Of a stretch of 64,000 bases of DNA, positions 48,510 through 60,240 are shown in pieces. The number at the start of each line of letters is the position of its first letter. Position 1 is the first letter of the stretch. The position numbers and the translations under genes were made by a program. The notes under the pieces were generated by a model. That model was not told the origin of the DNA. It saw only the letters and a program-made list of their open reading frames with translations, and did no database searches. This stretch comes from Stenopsyche tienmushanensis (Eukaryota; Arthropoda; Insecta; Trichoptera; Stenopsychidae), in the NCBI GenBank assembly GCA_008973525.1, contig WACJ01000514.1, positions 806,001-870,000 on the forward strand. Reading direction: 5' to 3'.

Positions 48510-48650
48510 TTTCTACAAAGCTAATTTTTGTTTCAGTCAGTGTTTATACAATGTAAATCAGGAAGGTTACAGTTTATCAAGCTTTCAATTCACTTTCAAG
48601 ATAGCTAGGGCTTTGGTAGACGTGGCTAAAATTTGTGATGCGTGAACTTG
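48510..48650 (+). repeat. family F repeat, copy 1
   Basis: CTACAAAGCTAATTTTTG and GGGCTTTGGTAGACGTGGCT then AAAATT are shared with 54,741-54,880, where terminal inverted repeats are visible. Confidence 0.55.
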
Positions 48651-49859
48651 ATTGTCTTGCTTCAGTTTTGCAGGTTTAAATAGGTTTAATTTGTGCTTAG
48701 AGTTCATGATTAGCTCAAAATGGTATGAAATATTTTCCTCGGTCTACTATTTTTATTCGAAGTCAGCAGCTAAATAGCTAAATTTATTTATGGACAACCT
48801 AATAACAAGCTTTCAGCGTGTGCATTGCATCAAAATCCAGCTTTACTCCGCATATTTATAGCCGGTGTTTATATTGAGTTTCAAACAACATTAACCATGA
48901 TTTGAATACAGACTATTGAATATCGTCCCGTTTGGAATAACGCGAAGAATGGGAGAATTCCCATACGATCATGCTCATCGACGATCGACGCAAAGATTCG
49001 AAATCTCATCGCCTCCGGACGTTCGATCCAAATCGGAGCGAGATGGGCCGATAATTTTTTGTGTTCTTCGAGTTTCTAAATATGCAATTAGTAAATGAGG
49101 TTCGATGTCCATTTAGGAGTGCCAAGATGCAATCAGAAAGAAGATTCCACGAAGGCCCCCGAAGGTCCGTTTTTTAATTCCGCGTTATTCAAGTGCGGTT
49201 TTTTTTTGCTTGGCGCCCCCCCTGGGTGTTATGCTGATCGAACAAGAAAGAGGTCCACAAAAAGAAACAATGCTTGTAAATTTATTTTTTACTTCTTTGT
49301 TGGACGGCCGCCTTGGGGAATAATTACTTTGCATTATGCTTATTCGAGTTGTGCTCATATGGTCACGTATTCCTCGAGCAATCTTCGACCCGAATGCTAA
49401 TCAATCGATATCGATATGTTGTGCCTGTTTGCGAGGAAAAATGTCAAGATCACACTGTTTGTTTGCTGATGAAAGATGTAGATAAACAAGAAGAATCAAA
49501 AAAAAATACATATTTCATTCAATAGTAATTCGCCATAAGAATATCAATTATAATGCCGAAATTCTTCATAAGAATATCATCACTTCAATGGAAACTACCT
49601 TATTTTAAATAAACTGTTGAACTGAAGAATTGACCAGAATGAGCGCCACTTTGATGATATGATTGTCAAAATGTAATAAATAAAAACTTTAAATGTCTCT
49701 CTTTAACATGTAAAAAATAATTAAGCTGATAGCGCATATACTGTTTGTGTTATTCATGTATAAAATAAGGTAATATCACTGCCGCACCCTGTATTAACAC
49801 TATCGTGGTTGCATCAAATTGCCAATAACTTCTAGCAACTGTCTAATATAGTAACTGGC

Positions 49860-50175
49860 TAAATCTATGTATACATATATACAGTACGTATATGTTTTTC
49901 AAATTGTTATATTAACCTTTCCCTACCGGTGATGTATTTACTACACCTCGACTCTAATAATGGGAATATCGATATGAAATATAATAGATACGGGCTTCAG
50001 AATTTTTGTATTCCTCCGTAATATAATTACGAATCGCATCAAATTATTATAGTATATAAATTTTCTTCTGCAGCGACGGAAATAAATAATTTGTCGGTAA
50101 ATCGGGATCGGGAAATCGGGAAAATTTATCAATGTAATTCCTTAACTACTGAAAATCCTGGGATTGGATTCCCTA
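49860..50175 (-). mobile_element. hAT-like family E, truncated copy
   Basis: Ends with CTGGGATTGGATTCCCTA, the family E terminal repeat, and contains CCTACCGGTGATGTATTTAC and AATATCGATATGAAATATAA. The left end is missing. Confidence 0.75.
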
Positions 50176-50842
50176 GTCATGAACTATCATGATGCATATG
50201 TGGCATCATACGGTCGCTAATGATTGAACTCGTGTTTATGCAACATATGCATCACCGGCCACGAAAGTGTTAAAGTTGATACATTGAATGCATGTGAATG
50301 CTTTAAAATACATCTTTCTCCTTTGTATAAATCCAATAATACTGTTCTATTATATATGACAATCAGCTACAACGTCTTCAGAAGAAAGCCATCACTTTGA
50401 AATGATGGTACAATGCATGCTTCAAAATGCATCTTTCGCCTTGGTAGACATGCAATAAAATTATTATATCAAGCTGCGTTGAATATGAATTTATATGACA
50501 ATATGGTCTATTTGAAGAAACTCAATTATGCATACACTGCATTGAATCCTATATTTCCAAGATTTGACCCCAAGTCGTACACATAAACGTTTTATTTTTC
50601 AGAACCACTGCAATGTTTATGATTGAGTCACAATTCCGTGTTATATTTTCGTTATAAAATTGGCAAATCGCGATAATATTGAACTTGTGGTCTGGCATGC
50701 TTCCTCTTCGCATGAAATCACTGCGGTCGAGCTGTTCATAATTGTGCTAAAAGCGTTTTGATTACGTGCAATGATATAATCTCGCAGTTTAAAAGCCCAA
50801 TCGGAGCATGTGGGGGGGTCGCATAAAAAAAATATGATTTAC
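50176..50842. other. probable intron sequence
   Basis: AT-rich. If the PDZ exon is real, this is the start of its downstream intron on the minus strand. Confidence 0.4.
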
Positions 50843-50948
50843 CTTTTGGATGATGAGGGGGGTGCCGAAGTCTTTACCACCGTGGATCCTGAATCCGAGC
50901 GGACAACCGTCCGGCCTCGTCAGCCTGACGTTGATCAACTGTGCCATC
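50843..50948 (-). CDS. first coding exon of PDZ-domain protein (ZASP/PDZ-LIM type)
   Basis: Minus-strand 106-nt exon. The acceptor GATTTATTTCCAG ends at 50,949, then one base, then ATG at 50,947. Thirty-five whole codons follow, and the donor CCAAAAG|GTAAATC gives a phase-0 intron. The peptide starts MAQLINVRLTRPDG and continues LGFRIHGGKDFGTPLIIQK. This is strand A, the carboxylate-binding loop (normally PWGF, here PLGF) and strands B-C of an N-terminal PDZ domain. Order and spacing match the ZASP / ALP-Enigma family (xWGFRLxGGxDFxxPLxxxKV), scaffold proteins at muscle Z-discs and integrin sites. The next exon would start with Val and finish the PDZ; it is not identified. ATG one base after an acceptor means the 5' UTR is on a separate exon to the right. 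Exact paralogue uncertain. Confidence 0.85.
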
Positions 50949-51479
50949 CTGGAAATAAATCGAAATGAATAAATTTGAATATCTCTCGAAATCGCAGCGA
51001 CATTTTTATGGATCAGTTCTGCAATTCCCAGCGCTCATTGCAATATCCGAGCATAATTTATACGTAGGTAGTCTAAATATAAGCACCGGTAGAGATCAGG
51101 ATGCTTTGCAAACGATCAAATATAACGTCTAAAAATAACTAAAACGGGTTTAACGAGGATGACAGAAGTTGTGTTGGTATCGTCATCCAATTTTATCGGC
51201 GGACATATCGAACGGCTATCGTCGTTATCGCCGCATATTGCTCTATGTTTGTATTTCGGCTGTCAAAATGGGATTAAGCGGGAGCGAATATATTATTCGC
51301 GATGCATCATACGCAATAACCGAGAGTCGACGATGATGACGCTGATATGAAAATGATCACATCGAGAATAGAAACGACCCAAATGGAAATCCAAACGCGA
51401 GGGATACCAAAACAAAATACCCCCTCGAAGACTGACATCTATATTTTTCTATAATTGTCCGAGAAACCGCATTAATACA

Positions 51480-52080
51480 CCGACTAGGACTGAATCCTGT
51501 TCGTTTTTAAGCCGTCGCAGCATAAAAATGTGTGGATAAATGCGAATGCGCATGCGCAGATTCAGCCTTGATTTTCACGTGAGAAAAATCGACAAGCCAT
51601 TCGACCTTTCAGCGCCATAATATGAGGTCAAACGCTATATTTTGCTTCCGTCGTCGTGTTCAACGAAAAATGTCTTCGGCAAACAACACTTGATAATACA
51701 TCGGCGACAATGATGAATATTCGCGCACGCAAATCGTCGATAAACAACAAATTTGCGCATTAAATGCCTACGCTGCGCATCGAGTCGGCTTCTGACAGCC
51801 CTGATTCAAAATCTCATCGACGACCATAATGGCGCGTGGTCATAAATTCGACTTCGGCGATGTTCGAAAGTCCTGCGTAGGCAAAGGGGCTCTGTAATGG
51901 ACGCTAGAACGCATAAACAAGGAACGAACATGCGCCCGAACGACAGCGCACGCCGCCATACGTCACGCGACATTGCAATTGACCGTGCGCATGCGCCGAA
52001 CCGGCTTGCATTTATGAATTGGGTAATAATTACTCCTTGAGCTGACGTCAGATCGATGTTTGAAATCGTCGCCAAAATAG
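51480..52080. promoter_or_regulatory. CpG-rich stretch with NRF1-like and CRE motifs
   Basis: Palindromic TGCGCATGCGCA near 51,546 and GTGCGCATGCGCC near 51,985 match the NRF1/Ewg site. TGACGTCA near 52,043 matches a CRE. CpG density is above the surroundings. It lies 0.5-1.1 kb upstream of the PDZ exon on the minus strand, so it could be a promoter or intronic enhancer. Function is inferred. Confidence 0.3.
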
Positions 52081-52749
52081 CCGCTTTACGACCTCACAAC
52101 ATCCGGATTCATAATGAGCTATAAAATATGTGTTTAGGGGAGTCGTTGGAAACACTTTAAGAAACTGGAACGACACTCAGCGTCATAACATAATCTGTGT
52201 TTTTATACATACGACGGTCATCCAGAAAATAAGGTTACAATATTTATGTAAGATCGAAAAATGTCACCAGCTCTTTTTGGATTCGGTGATTCGGTGATTC
52301 CCGACTAACACGCGGGACCAAACAAATCGACCAGTTAGGATCCTCCTATACGCCAGGTGGATCAATTTCAAAAACAAATAAAAACCCCTGTAAACCCTCC
52401 CAAAAAAAAAAAGCAAGAGAGCAAAAATTACTCAATACGTTTAGTTAGATCTTTATACAAATCTTCAGGATGTTTATAAATACATCACCCGATATAATAA
52501 TAGAAAATCGCTTTAAGAATGATGAAATGTGCGGGATTAGAAACGTGCGGTTATTGGAAATAGCTGATAGCTAAAATTGAATTTTTACAGAAATAAATTC
52601 GAGGTGCTCGTTGCAAGGGAGTAATTTTGAACGTATTCCGGGATCTCTAACTCTCGTCCGTTTGAGATATTGATTATTCTGATAAACCGATTTCTATATA
52701 ACATAATGCAAAAAAATACCACCACATCAAATACATAATTTTTAAGCTG

Positions 52750-52860
52750 TAGTTCAACGTCGATATATCGCCGCGCCGCACTTTTGGCGCAAAATTTCTC
52801 ATTAAGATATAAAGCTGTTTTGCGCTCAACGCTTGAATGAAGTGATAATATTTTTGCATA
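52750..52860 (+). repeat. family G repeat, single arm
   Basis: TTCAACGTCGATATATCGCC, GCGCCGCACTTTTGGCGC and CGCTTGAATGAAGTGAT align with 8,989-9,050. Confidence 0.5.
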
Positions 52861-53039
52861 AAAGTGAAAGCTATACAGTGCAAACAACCAATAGAAACAA
52901 TTTAAAATGCTTTAAAGACTATAGACTATAAAGAAGAAAGTTCCTGTAAATGCAACACTCATATCGATCAAATATATTTCTTCGATTTGGCAATAGTAAA
53001 TCGCTAATAGGTTTCCAATAATAGTGATCTAAATATACA

Positions 53040-53660
53040 TATACATTCAAACCTCTTTTTGTGCGATTTTTTTGTTGCGATTTCGAAGTTATGCGAATTT
53101 TTTTAAAGCGATTTTATCTTTTTTTTTAATTTCATAAAGAGTACGTATCGAGATATTTTGGATAAAATACGAAATAAATCATCAACACTAACCGAAATTA
53201 ATTTGGGACTGTATAAATCATATTGCATCTGCTATCGCTGAATTATGTCTACGCCCTTTATTCTGGTTTAGATTTTTGAAAAAATTGATTTAGTTTTTTT
53301 GCATTTTTCCAATGTTTCGACTTTTAAAAATGCATTCTCCAAAGGAATTTCCAAAATTCCAACTATTTTAGTGACGCGGCAACTTGGCATAATGAAATCT
53401 TTTAACGGGTTTTTCTTGAAACTACTTTTTTTAACACGGTTGACATCATGTTTCAAGTATTAATTTACTTCAATGATGACATTGACATTGGGTATACTAT
53501 TTCTTCCGAAAAAGAGAGCGATTTTGAGTCATATCGAAAACTTTTTTTGTGCGATTTTGGGTATATTTTATATAGCTGTTTCAAAGTTATGCGGTTTTTA
53601 AAATCCACGGAATACATCTTTACTTTTTCTATATAAGTCATAGCTTTTTTTGTGTGAAAA
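53040..53660. repeat. diverged GCGATTT-rich repeat, two halves
   Basis: TTTTTGTGCGATTTTTTTGT, CGAAGTTATGCGAATTTTTT and AAAGCGATTTTA at 53,060-53,120 recur in changed form at 53,545-53,605 (TTTTTTGTGCGATTTTGGGT, CAAAGTTATGCGGTTTTTA). This style is known from old pogo/Tigger-like MITEs. Ends not defined. Confidence 0.4.
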
Positions 53661-54740
53661 AAGTGTATAGGGCAAAATCAGTAGCACTTCAAATTCCACG
53701 AATTGTACCCATTACATTTTACAAAATGTGAACAAAATATATTAAAAATGTTTTGTATATTTAAATATATTTAGTTGATAATGTCTTCTTTAGTTGGTTG
53801 GAATTTATATACTAACATTGGCTTTATCTTTGTAAATTATCTTTATTACTTATGCATTTATCCACAAGTACTTCTGCCGGTTTCAGACATCACGTCGCGC
53901 CTATCTAATGCTTATGGCAATTATAATGGTCAAGAGTCGTGGTAATATGCATTTCTGAGGTGCAATACGAGTCAAAAGCACCGGAAAATGCTTCTCTTCC
54001 ATTCAGAAATTGTTAAAAGTCACGAAATACATCAAATATTTATGCACGTACGCAGAATTTCAACATGGCGGATGACATCAAATATGGCGTCAATCATGCT
54101 AGATAAATAAAATCATGTTTGCGGACGCACACATTGAGGTAGTACTTCCAGGCAGGCATTAAAACCTTGCCCAACCGGCATTGATATTTATTTTAACTAT
54201 TCGAGGCAATAAAAATGGCGATGGCGGCCATGATATGTCTGCATACAGCACATGTACGATAATAAGAATACCCAGGTGATTAGTCATTGTTGATAATGGT
54301 TTGTTCATGGGTTTCGCCTTTTTTTCGAATTTATGTCAGTTTGTACTAGTTCTGCGGGCGCACATGGACAAACAGACAGACAAAAAGTGCACATCCTCAA
54401 CGGCGAATTTCTTCGGCGTGAGTAATCATATTGATTGAAGATGTGCCATCGGAACCGGCAATTAGCCACATTCATGAATTATGATGCCCTCGGCATTAGT
54501 GCGCATTTTTTGAATACCATATTTTTTATTTTGATCGACCCAAATATCTCGGTCTGTACAAAAAATGATCATTCTTTCATGCGGAAAGGATCCAATAAAA
54601 TATCTAAGAATTCACTATATTGTATACCGTAATATGTACTGTAAAATTCTAATAATCTTTTTTGTTTCGGTCATCAACGTTGCGGACATTTATAAAATTT
54701 TTTAAATCTGAATAATTTTACATACCGGCGTTAAATTAAA

Positions 54741-54947
54741 ACCTACAAAGCTGATTTTTCGTCTACAAGTAGTTTGTGTTAATTATTGTTAAATAAACAT
54801 CATATTTTTTCGATACAAGGTGGTTAGGACTTCGGTAGACGTGGCTAAAATTGTAGTGCGGGTACTTGTAATATTAAGTATAATATTTAATATCGGCAAT
54901 AATATCAAGAAATGGGAACAAAATGAGAAATAATCAGCTTTGTAGGA
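54741..54947. mobile_element. family F MITE, about 205 bp
   Basis: Left end ACCTACAAAGCTGATT (54,741-54,756) and right end AATCAGCTTTGTAGGA (54,932-54,947) are inverted repeats, 15 of 16 matching. The target duplication is unclear because both flanks are runs of A and T. The interior shares TTCGGTAGACGTGGCTAAAA with 48,590-48,620. Confidence 0.65.
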
Positions 54948-55284
54948 TTAATTACACAAATATTGTCGCTGTCTTCCGTACTAATATAAATCATTGTATC
55001 TGCTGATGACTTCTCCCATTACCGATTTACCGGCTATTTACCGAAAATGAAAAACGTCTTCAAATATAGAAATATACATATAAATTAGATTTAAATATTA
55101 ATATATGAGCAGAAGTTCAGCTTTAAAAATAAACAGATGAAGGAACTTTGATATAAATTATAATAAAAACACGAAAAATTGAAATTAATGGTTAAAATTG
55201 ATAAAAATATAATTAATGAAAGTTCATGTAAATATTAAAAAAAAAATGATTTTATGCATTGCTTTTTCAAAAATATGAAGCTAT
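54948..55284. other. no recognisable feature
   Basis: AT-rich; no repeat or coding signal. Confidence 0.45.
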
Positions 55285-55656
55285 GCACTGTGTAGAATAT
55301 AATAAAATAGGCTTGCTAAAGGTGTAGTGGTTGCTTTATGCTATTTATAAAAACGCACAGAGTAGAGGCGGCGCCGCGCATGCGCATAGCGTCTATAATA
55401 TAATGTATGCCAGAGCTGTCAAACTCAAAGGCTAAACAGAAAAAACCTTATGTTTCAATTGATGGTATTTCAACCACGAATTCTACATATCGCATAAAAG
55501 GATATCATGTATTTTAAAGGATGAACACTTTCTTAAATCCCTTGAATTACGCGGTACCTAGAGATAAATCTGGTACTAGCCACTGGTACAGAAATAAAAA
55601 AAGAAAAATATAATATTTTCTTCCTAAATTTGCCCTATCGCGCCCATGCAAGTTTC
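55285..55656 (+). repeat. family C copy, split by an hAT insertion
   Basis: Starts with AATATAATAAAATAGGCTTG, then AGTGGTTGCTTTATGC, TTCAATTGATGGTATTTCAA and TTTGCCCTATCGCGCCCATG. It continues after the hAT element at 56,072 (CAAGTTTCACTTC). The rejoined text matches the inverse of 14,400-14,430, so the insertion interrupts a pre-existing repeat. Confidence 0.7.
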
Positions 55657-56071
55657 CAGGGCCGCAACAAGGACGTGGCAAAGCAGTCGCTCGCCACGGG
55701 CGCAAAACGCAGAATATCCAGTCGAGAGTTATACATGGTTTTTATTGTACTCGGGCATTCTACTTTACATGAATCAATACTGATTGACTCTGTCCGTTTT
55801 TACAATATATATTAAGTTGTTTAATCCCTCTATTCTACGTTATCGATCGGGTCAATCGCTCATGCGTCATATCAGCAGTCCGAAAAGCGGACCAATTGGA
55901 GATACAAACATTATGGCCACACCGTCCTCTTTTAGGGCTTTTTGCGGCATTTTCTATGATCTAGAAGCAATGTAGTGTCTAGACACTTTCTCTTTAAATT
56001 AGGTCGAGTAATTTTGGGACTATCTCTGTATATTTTCTCCACGGGTGCTTCATACCCTTGTTACGGCTCTG
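55657..56071 (+). mobile_element. hAT MITE family A, perfect 8-bp duplication
   Basis: 415 bp. Left CAGGGCCGCAACAAGG and right CCTTGTTACGGCTCTG are inverted repeats. The flanking CAAGTTTC occurs at 55,649-55,656 and exactly again at 56,072-56,079. An 8-bp duplication plus CAGRG ends identify the hAT superfamily. There is no transposase; it needs one in trans. This copy defines the family and its orientation. Confidence 0.95.
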
Positions 56072-56079
56072 CAAGTTTC

Positions 56080-57329
56080 ACTTCAATAAAAGCATTCTGA
56101 ATTAGATGATGATTAATTTTAGGAGTCGACAAAAAATAAGATTTCTCCTCGCGTGATCCTATTATGATATTTTTGTTCCGGTCGTGTCGAAAGTCGACCT
56201 TTCTTTTCGAGCATCCATTGTAGGATCGATTGTATCGCATTGATTGACGTGCTGCATTTAACATTGCAGAATCAACAACGACGCCATTCATTCGGAGTTC
56301 AACCACTTTCGTCGAGGAAATCGAGAGAAATTCAACACAAAAGAAGCAGAACACATTTGCTAGTCCTGCTATTAGTCCATATCCTCAACGAGAGCGTCTG
56401 CCGAAAGACTATAAACAGTGCTGTAAGCGTACCCACTTCGGACTTCTATAAATAATTCATAAACATTTGCAAATGTCAACAAACACTACCAGGTGATAAA
56501 GGCAACAGCCTGCTTTTACAATGCAATGATATTAAAAATAACAGAGCGTATCAAAATAAATAGGACCTTATCGCTGAGACTCATCGTCAGATAACAATGT
56601 ATCGATTGACAAGCAACGTTTACGGTAACGCCTATGATTAATTCCATCTACTGGGTGTTCGATGATAATTATTTTTGATCGACGTCATCTTGCCACACGT
56701 CCGTCTTCATTGACATGTGCTTCACGAAGATCGCACATTGTGTTCTCAAAATTTCGCAATGGGACTTCTTACATCGTACGCATTTGCAGTGCGTAGTATG
56801 GAATTTCAGCTTCAGTCGTGTGACATATCCACAAAACAAACACAAATCCACGCTCTTCACATTCCAGACATGCTCTATATATATATATATTTATATCTAA
56901 CGAATAATTTTAACACACTAACATGATCGTTTTTATATCGGCATCATTATTTGATCGACGTCGAAAGCATCGAAGAACACGACATTCTCATAAGCCAAAG
57001 CAAATAATCGATGGAAATGATCCATTTCCGCGATTAACATCAGATGTGAGCTGTATTGCCGGAATCAACATGTAAATAAATCCACAGAAAATGACTGTGG
57101 AAAACCCCATTGATAGTACACGTTTACGTTGAATAAATATCGGATATCTCAAGTGCTTCTCCAGAAAATGATATTAAACTAATACCCAAACGATTTACAG
57201 CTGTTGACATATTTATAAGTGCGATAAATTAAAGAATTCCGGAAAAACATACATCAAAAATTGATCGATTATCTTGTTGATGCGTGTTTTAAATATCGAC
57301 GCGATTGTTTTGCAACATACTACGGCCCG
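56080..57329. other. no supported gene
   Basis: Open frames at 56,061-56,455 on both strands and 56,669-56,926 have no recognised domain. A (TA)n run lies at 56,876-56,890. Confidence 0.35.
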
Positions 57330-57460
57330 CGGGCCGAATCCGCGTTTCGAAAAGCGGACCGATTGAGCATACAAACCTTATGGCAAGCTCCGTCCTCTTT
57401 CAGGGCTTTTTACAGCATTTTTTATGATCTGTACGATCACGGAAGCAACTGCTCTGAGGC
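57330..57460 (+). mobile_element. hAT MITE family A fragment
   Basis: Contains TCGAAAAGCGGACCGATTGA, TCCGTCCTCTTTCAGGGCTT and TTTTTATGATCTGTACGATC. Its tail CTGAGGCTCATC is shared with 62,746, showing the two belong to one subfamily. Ends not visible. Confidence 0.7.
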
Positions 57461-57836
57461 TCATCATACACGGATGATTCGAACAACAGTTCGCTAAATA
57501 TTCGTACATGACATTACAATAGCGTAATTTAATTGTTGCAGTATTTAGATTTTGTACTCGAGATGTGTAATGTATCAAGCGACGCATTTTGGTGGACTTA
57601 TCTGATTGGTTTTATTGATTTTATGACATTTTCAGTGGGCTTCTTTCAATTGCTATTTGTCAATGGTTGTTTGGCTCGTGGCGTTTTTGGGTTAAACCCC
57701 ATTGCTCAATGGGTTTGAACTCAATGAGTTATCAGTCTTATGGCATGTCGATAAGTGCAGGTAAAAATATATGTACGGTAAGACCCCACTTGACGCTGTT
57801 TCAGTATTATGCGGATCGCTATGAAATGCTCTGCTA

Positions 57837-58180
57837 AAACGCTTCGACGAAATTATCAAGTTAGCTAATAAATGCTCAGGACATCGAGGGATTATTGCAT
57901 GCTACAACTAGTGAAAGTCCAATGACGGTCTTAACATTTCTATAGATGAGGAAGAAAAGGCACTATAATGGAAATTGTGGATTAGTTCATACAAAATTAT
58001 TTCAATTTTGATAGAAGATCAGAGGCAAGACGAAGTGTTATTGATGTGATGTCTTGCTATCGACAAATGCTTGCTCAACGAAACAGGAAAAGGCAAACGA
58101 CGTTGGATGTCTTCTTCACAAAAAACAAAAATGCCAAATGCAGAAGAAACTTCTTCGTCACAAAAATAACTTCTTCGCCC
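57837..58180 (+). pseudogene. pogo/Tigger-like transposase C-terminus
   Basis: Three pieces in shifting frames. KRFDEIIKLANKCSG begins near 57,837. QDIEGLLHATTSESP begins near 57,877. From 58,004 one open frame reads NFDRRSEARRSVIDVMSCYR and then QMLAQRNRKRQTTLDVFFTK. Pogo/Tigger transposases end in this order: an (D/E)xxELL-xxSExL acidic segment, a helical RSxxxxRxVxxxxxxYRxxx segment and a Q(T/A)TLDxFF tail. The catalytic DDE domain is absent and frameshifts kill the gene. It may derive from the element that moved the MITEs at 34.7 and 44.2 kb. Confidence 0.65.
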
Positions 58181-58571
58181 GAACTTTTTTCGATTTTCAT
58201 GAATGTTGTATGAATAAATAAGTCTTCAATTGATGTAATAAAAGTATTTGACATTTAACACATTATGTACGGGAAGCATGTTTTAATGAATTACGCCGTC
58301 TTTCGGTTGTGTTTTTAAATAGGAATATCCCGAAACTATTGTCATGAAAACAATCCCCGATCCTGATCCAAATAAGCATTTGTGGGACATAAAATATGAA
58401 GCAGAATAGTGCCAAAAAGGATGCAGATCATTGAAATGCTCCATAAAAATAGGCAGCCCTATTTAAATCCTTTCCGAGAAGATTATCATCAAAGCGAACG
58501 TACTCATCTATAAGCTAACAAGATGACAATACAACAAAAAAACATGATTTTCTGATGGCAGTCATCAATAA

Positions 58572-58855
58572 TGCCTCGTTCACACCAAGCGTAAAAAGTC
58601 AGGAATGATAAAAATAAAGTTAACACGTTAATTCGGCACTAATTTTGACTAGGACTACCAACTCCGTTAGGGGATTTTCTCGGCTCTTGAAATATGTAGT
58701 TTCACTTTTATGCAGTGTGTAAAATAGTAAGTACTACTTGTTTGCACTTTGTTAAAAAATTGTTGTTTGTCAGGGCGTGACAGAGTTGGCAGCCCTAGGA
58801 CCACGAGGCCTGATCTCTTTATGCCTGACATTTTACGCTTGGTGTGAACCAGGCA
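58572..58855. mobile_element. MITE with TAA duplication (PIF/Harbinger-like)
   Basis: 284 bp. Left TGCCTCGTTCACACCAAGCG and right (inverted) TGCCTGGTTCACACCAAGCG are terminal repeats that extend about 33 bp. TAA flanks both sides (58,569-58,571 and 58,856-58,858). A 3-bp TWA duplication is typical of PIF/Harbinger; the superfamily call is an inference. No coding sequence. Confidence 0.8.
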
Positions 58856-59009
58856 TAAGTGTTAAACACAGTGTCGGCGGGGCAAAAAGTGTTTGATTGT
58901 AATTCAAAGGATTTAATAAAATGCTCAAAGAATATGTTTAAGAATATGAAGAAGAATTGATTGATACGGCTAAAACAGTTTCTCCTGAAATCAAAAGTTA
59001 TGGTATGAA

Positions 59010-59457
59010 TAGGGAATCCAATCCAATCGGGATCCCGGACAATTTTAGGTGCTCATGAATCCCGGGATTAATAAACTTAATCCCGAAAAATTCGGGATTG
59101 AAATTTTTATCCAACAGAAATCGTACACCTCAACAGCACGATGAAGGCTACTAAATCGAGACATTCGCCGAAATATGAACGCTTGGAAACAGTGGCGTAA
59201 CTACTATTTGGCGAACATGCGACGCTTATGGGCAGTAATTGTATACATCTATGTATACATATATACAGTACATAATAACCTTTCCCTACCGGTGATGTAT
59301 TTACTACACCACGACTCTAATAATCGGAATATCGATATGAAATATAATAGATACGGGCTTCAAATTTTTTGTATTCCTCCGTAATATAATTACGAATCGC
59401 ATCAAAGTATTATAGTATATAAGTATTCATATGCAGCGACGGAAATAAATAATTTGT
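59010..59457 (+). mobile_element. hAT-like family E, right-truncated copy
   Basis: Starts TAGGGAATCCAATCC and matches the inverse of 61,800-62,248 almost throughout (CAACAGCACGATGAAGGCTA, CCTACCGGTGATGTATTTAC). It stops after AAATAAATAATTTGTC, so the right terminal repeat is gone. Confidence 0.8.
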
Positions 59458-59499
59458 CTAATGTTTTATACGCGCAACGTTTAGGAGATCAGTTCGCCC

Positions 59500-60240
59500 G
59501 TACGTAAATGTGTTAACGCTACAACATAAGACGTCGCAATATATCATCGGGACGCATCCTCCGCGTTATGCGGGTCGTGTTGGGTGCGTATTTCAAAATT
59601 TTATATCGTCGGCTTGAAATGGGTTGAGCTGAAATATAATACAGGAGCGATGCCAAGGCGCCAAGCGATGGACCAATTTTCGGCGTTTGCCAAATGCTAA
59701 CTTTTAACTGTGAAAAAGTCATTGGATTATATTTTTGGATTTGGAGGATTCTTAAAATCTCGCAAGAACCGCAGGGACTTCGTCGGGGGAGTTGTGAGGT
59801 TCGTCCGCGGAGGCAGGGAGCCAAGTCCTCGGGCGGAGAGGCTCTACTCCTCCATTGACGGTTCCCGTTTTACGTCATCGCTTTCATTCAGAACATTTTT
59901 ACTACGTCGCTAAAGGTCGTGGGCTCAAATCCAAGTGGCGTGTACGTTCGCTCGTCTCCGACGGTCGGATTCCTGAGCGGCCTTCAGGCTCCATTGAAGA
60001 ATCGCGCGCCCCGAAGGCGTCAGCCCTTCCCGCCCGAGGGCGGCTACCGTTCTTTTTTTAAATTTCGGTTACGGCTCGTTAATGTTATGTCCTATTACCG
60101 AAGCGGATTGTTTGCCTCTCTTTACGCATTGCGAAATTTTGGCAGTCGTCCACGATGTGCGGTCGCTATTTTGCAAAACGGTTTGAAAATAATTCTGGCC
60201 GCATAATCGACGGCTCCGCGGACACGAAAGAAACCTGAGA
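59500..60240. other. GC-rich non-repetitive stretch
   Basis: Open frames overlap on both strands (59,519-59,824 minus; 59,710-60,206 plus). A tRNA-like T-loop word (GGGCTCAAATCC near 59,929) is not backed by a foldable cloverleaf. Possibly an exon or conserved non-coding DNA; not resolved. Confidence 0.3.

Noticed and set aside
54326..54415. Possible exon between TTTATGTCAG and GGC|GTGAGT
   Set aside because: Two frames are open and neither has recognisable content; the segment is short and could be chance.
59919..59945. tRNA-like B box (GGGCTCAAATCC)
   Set aside because: The T stem does not pair and no acceptor or anticodon stem can be formed around it.
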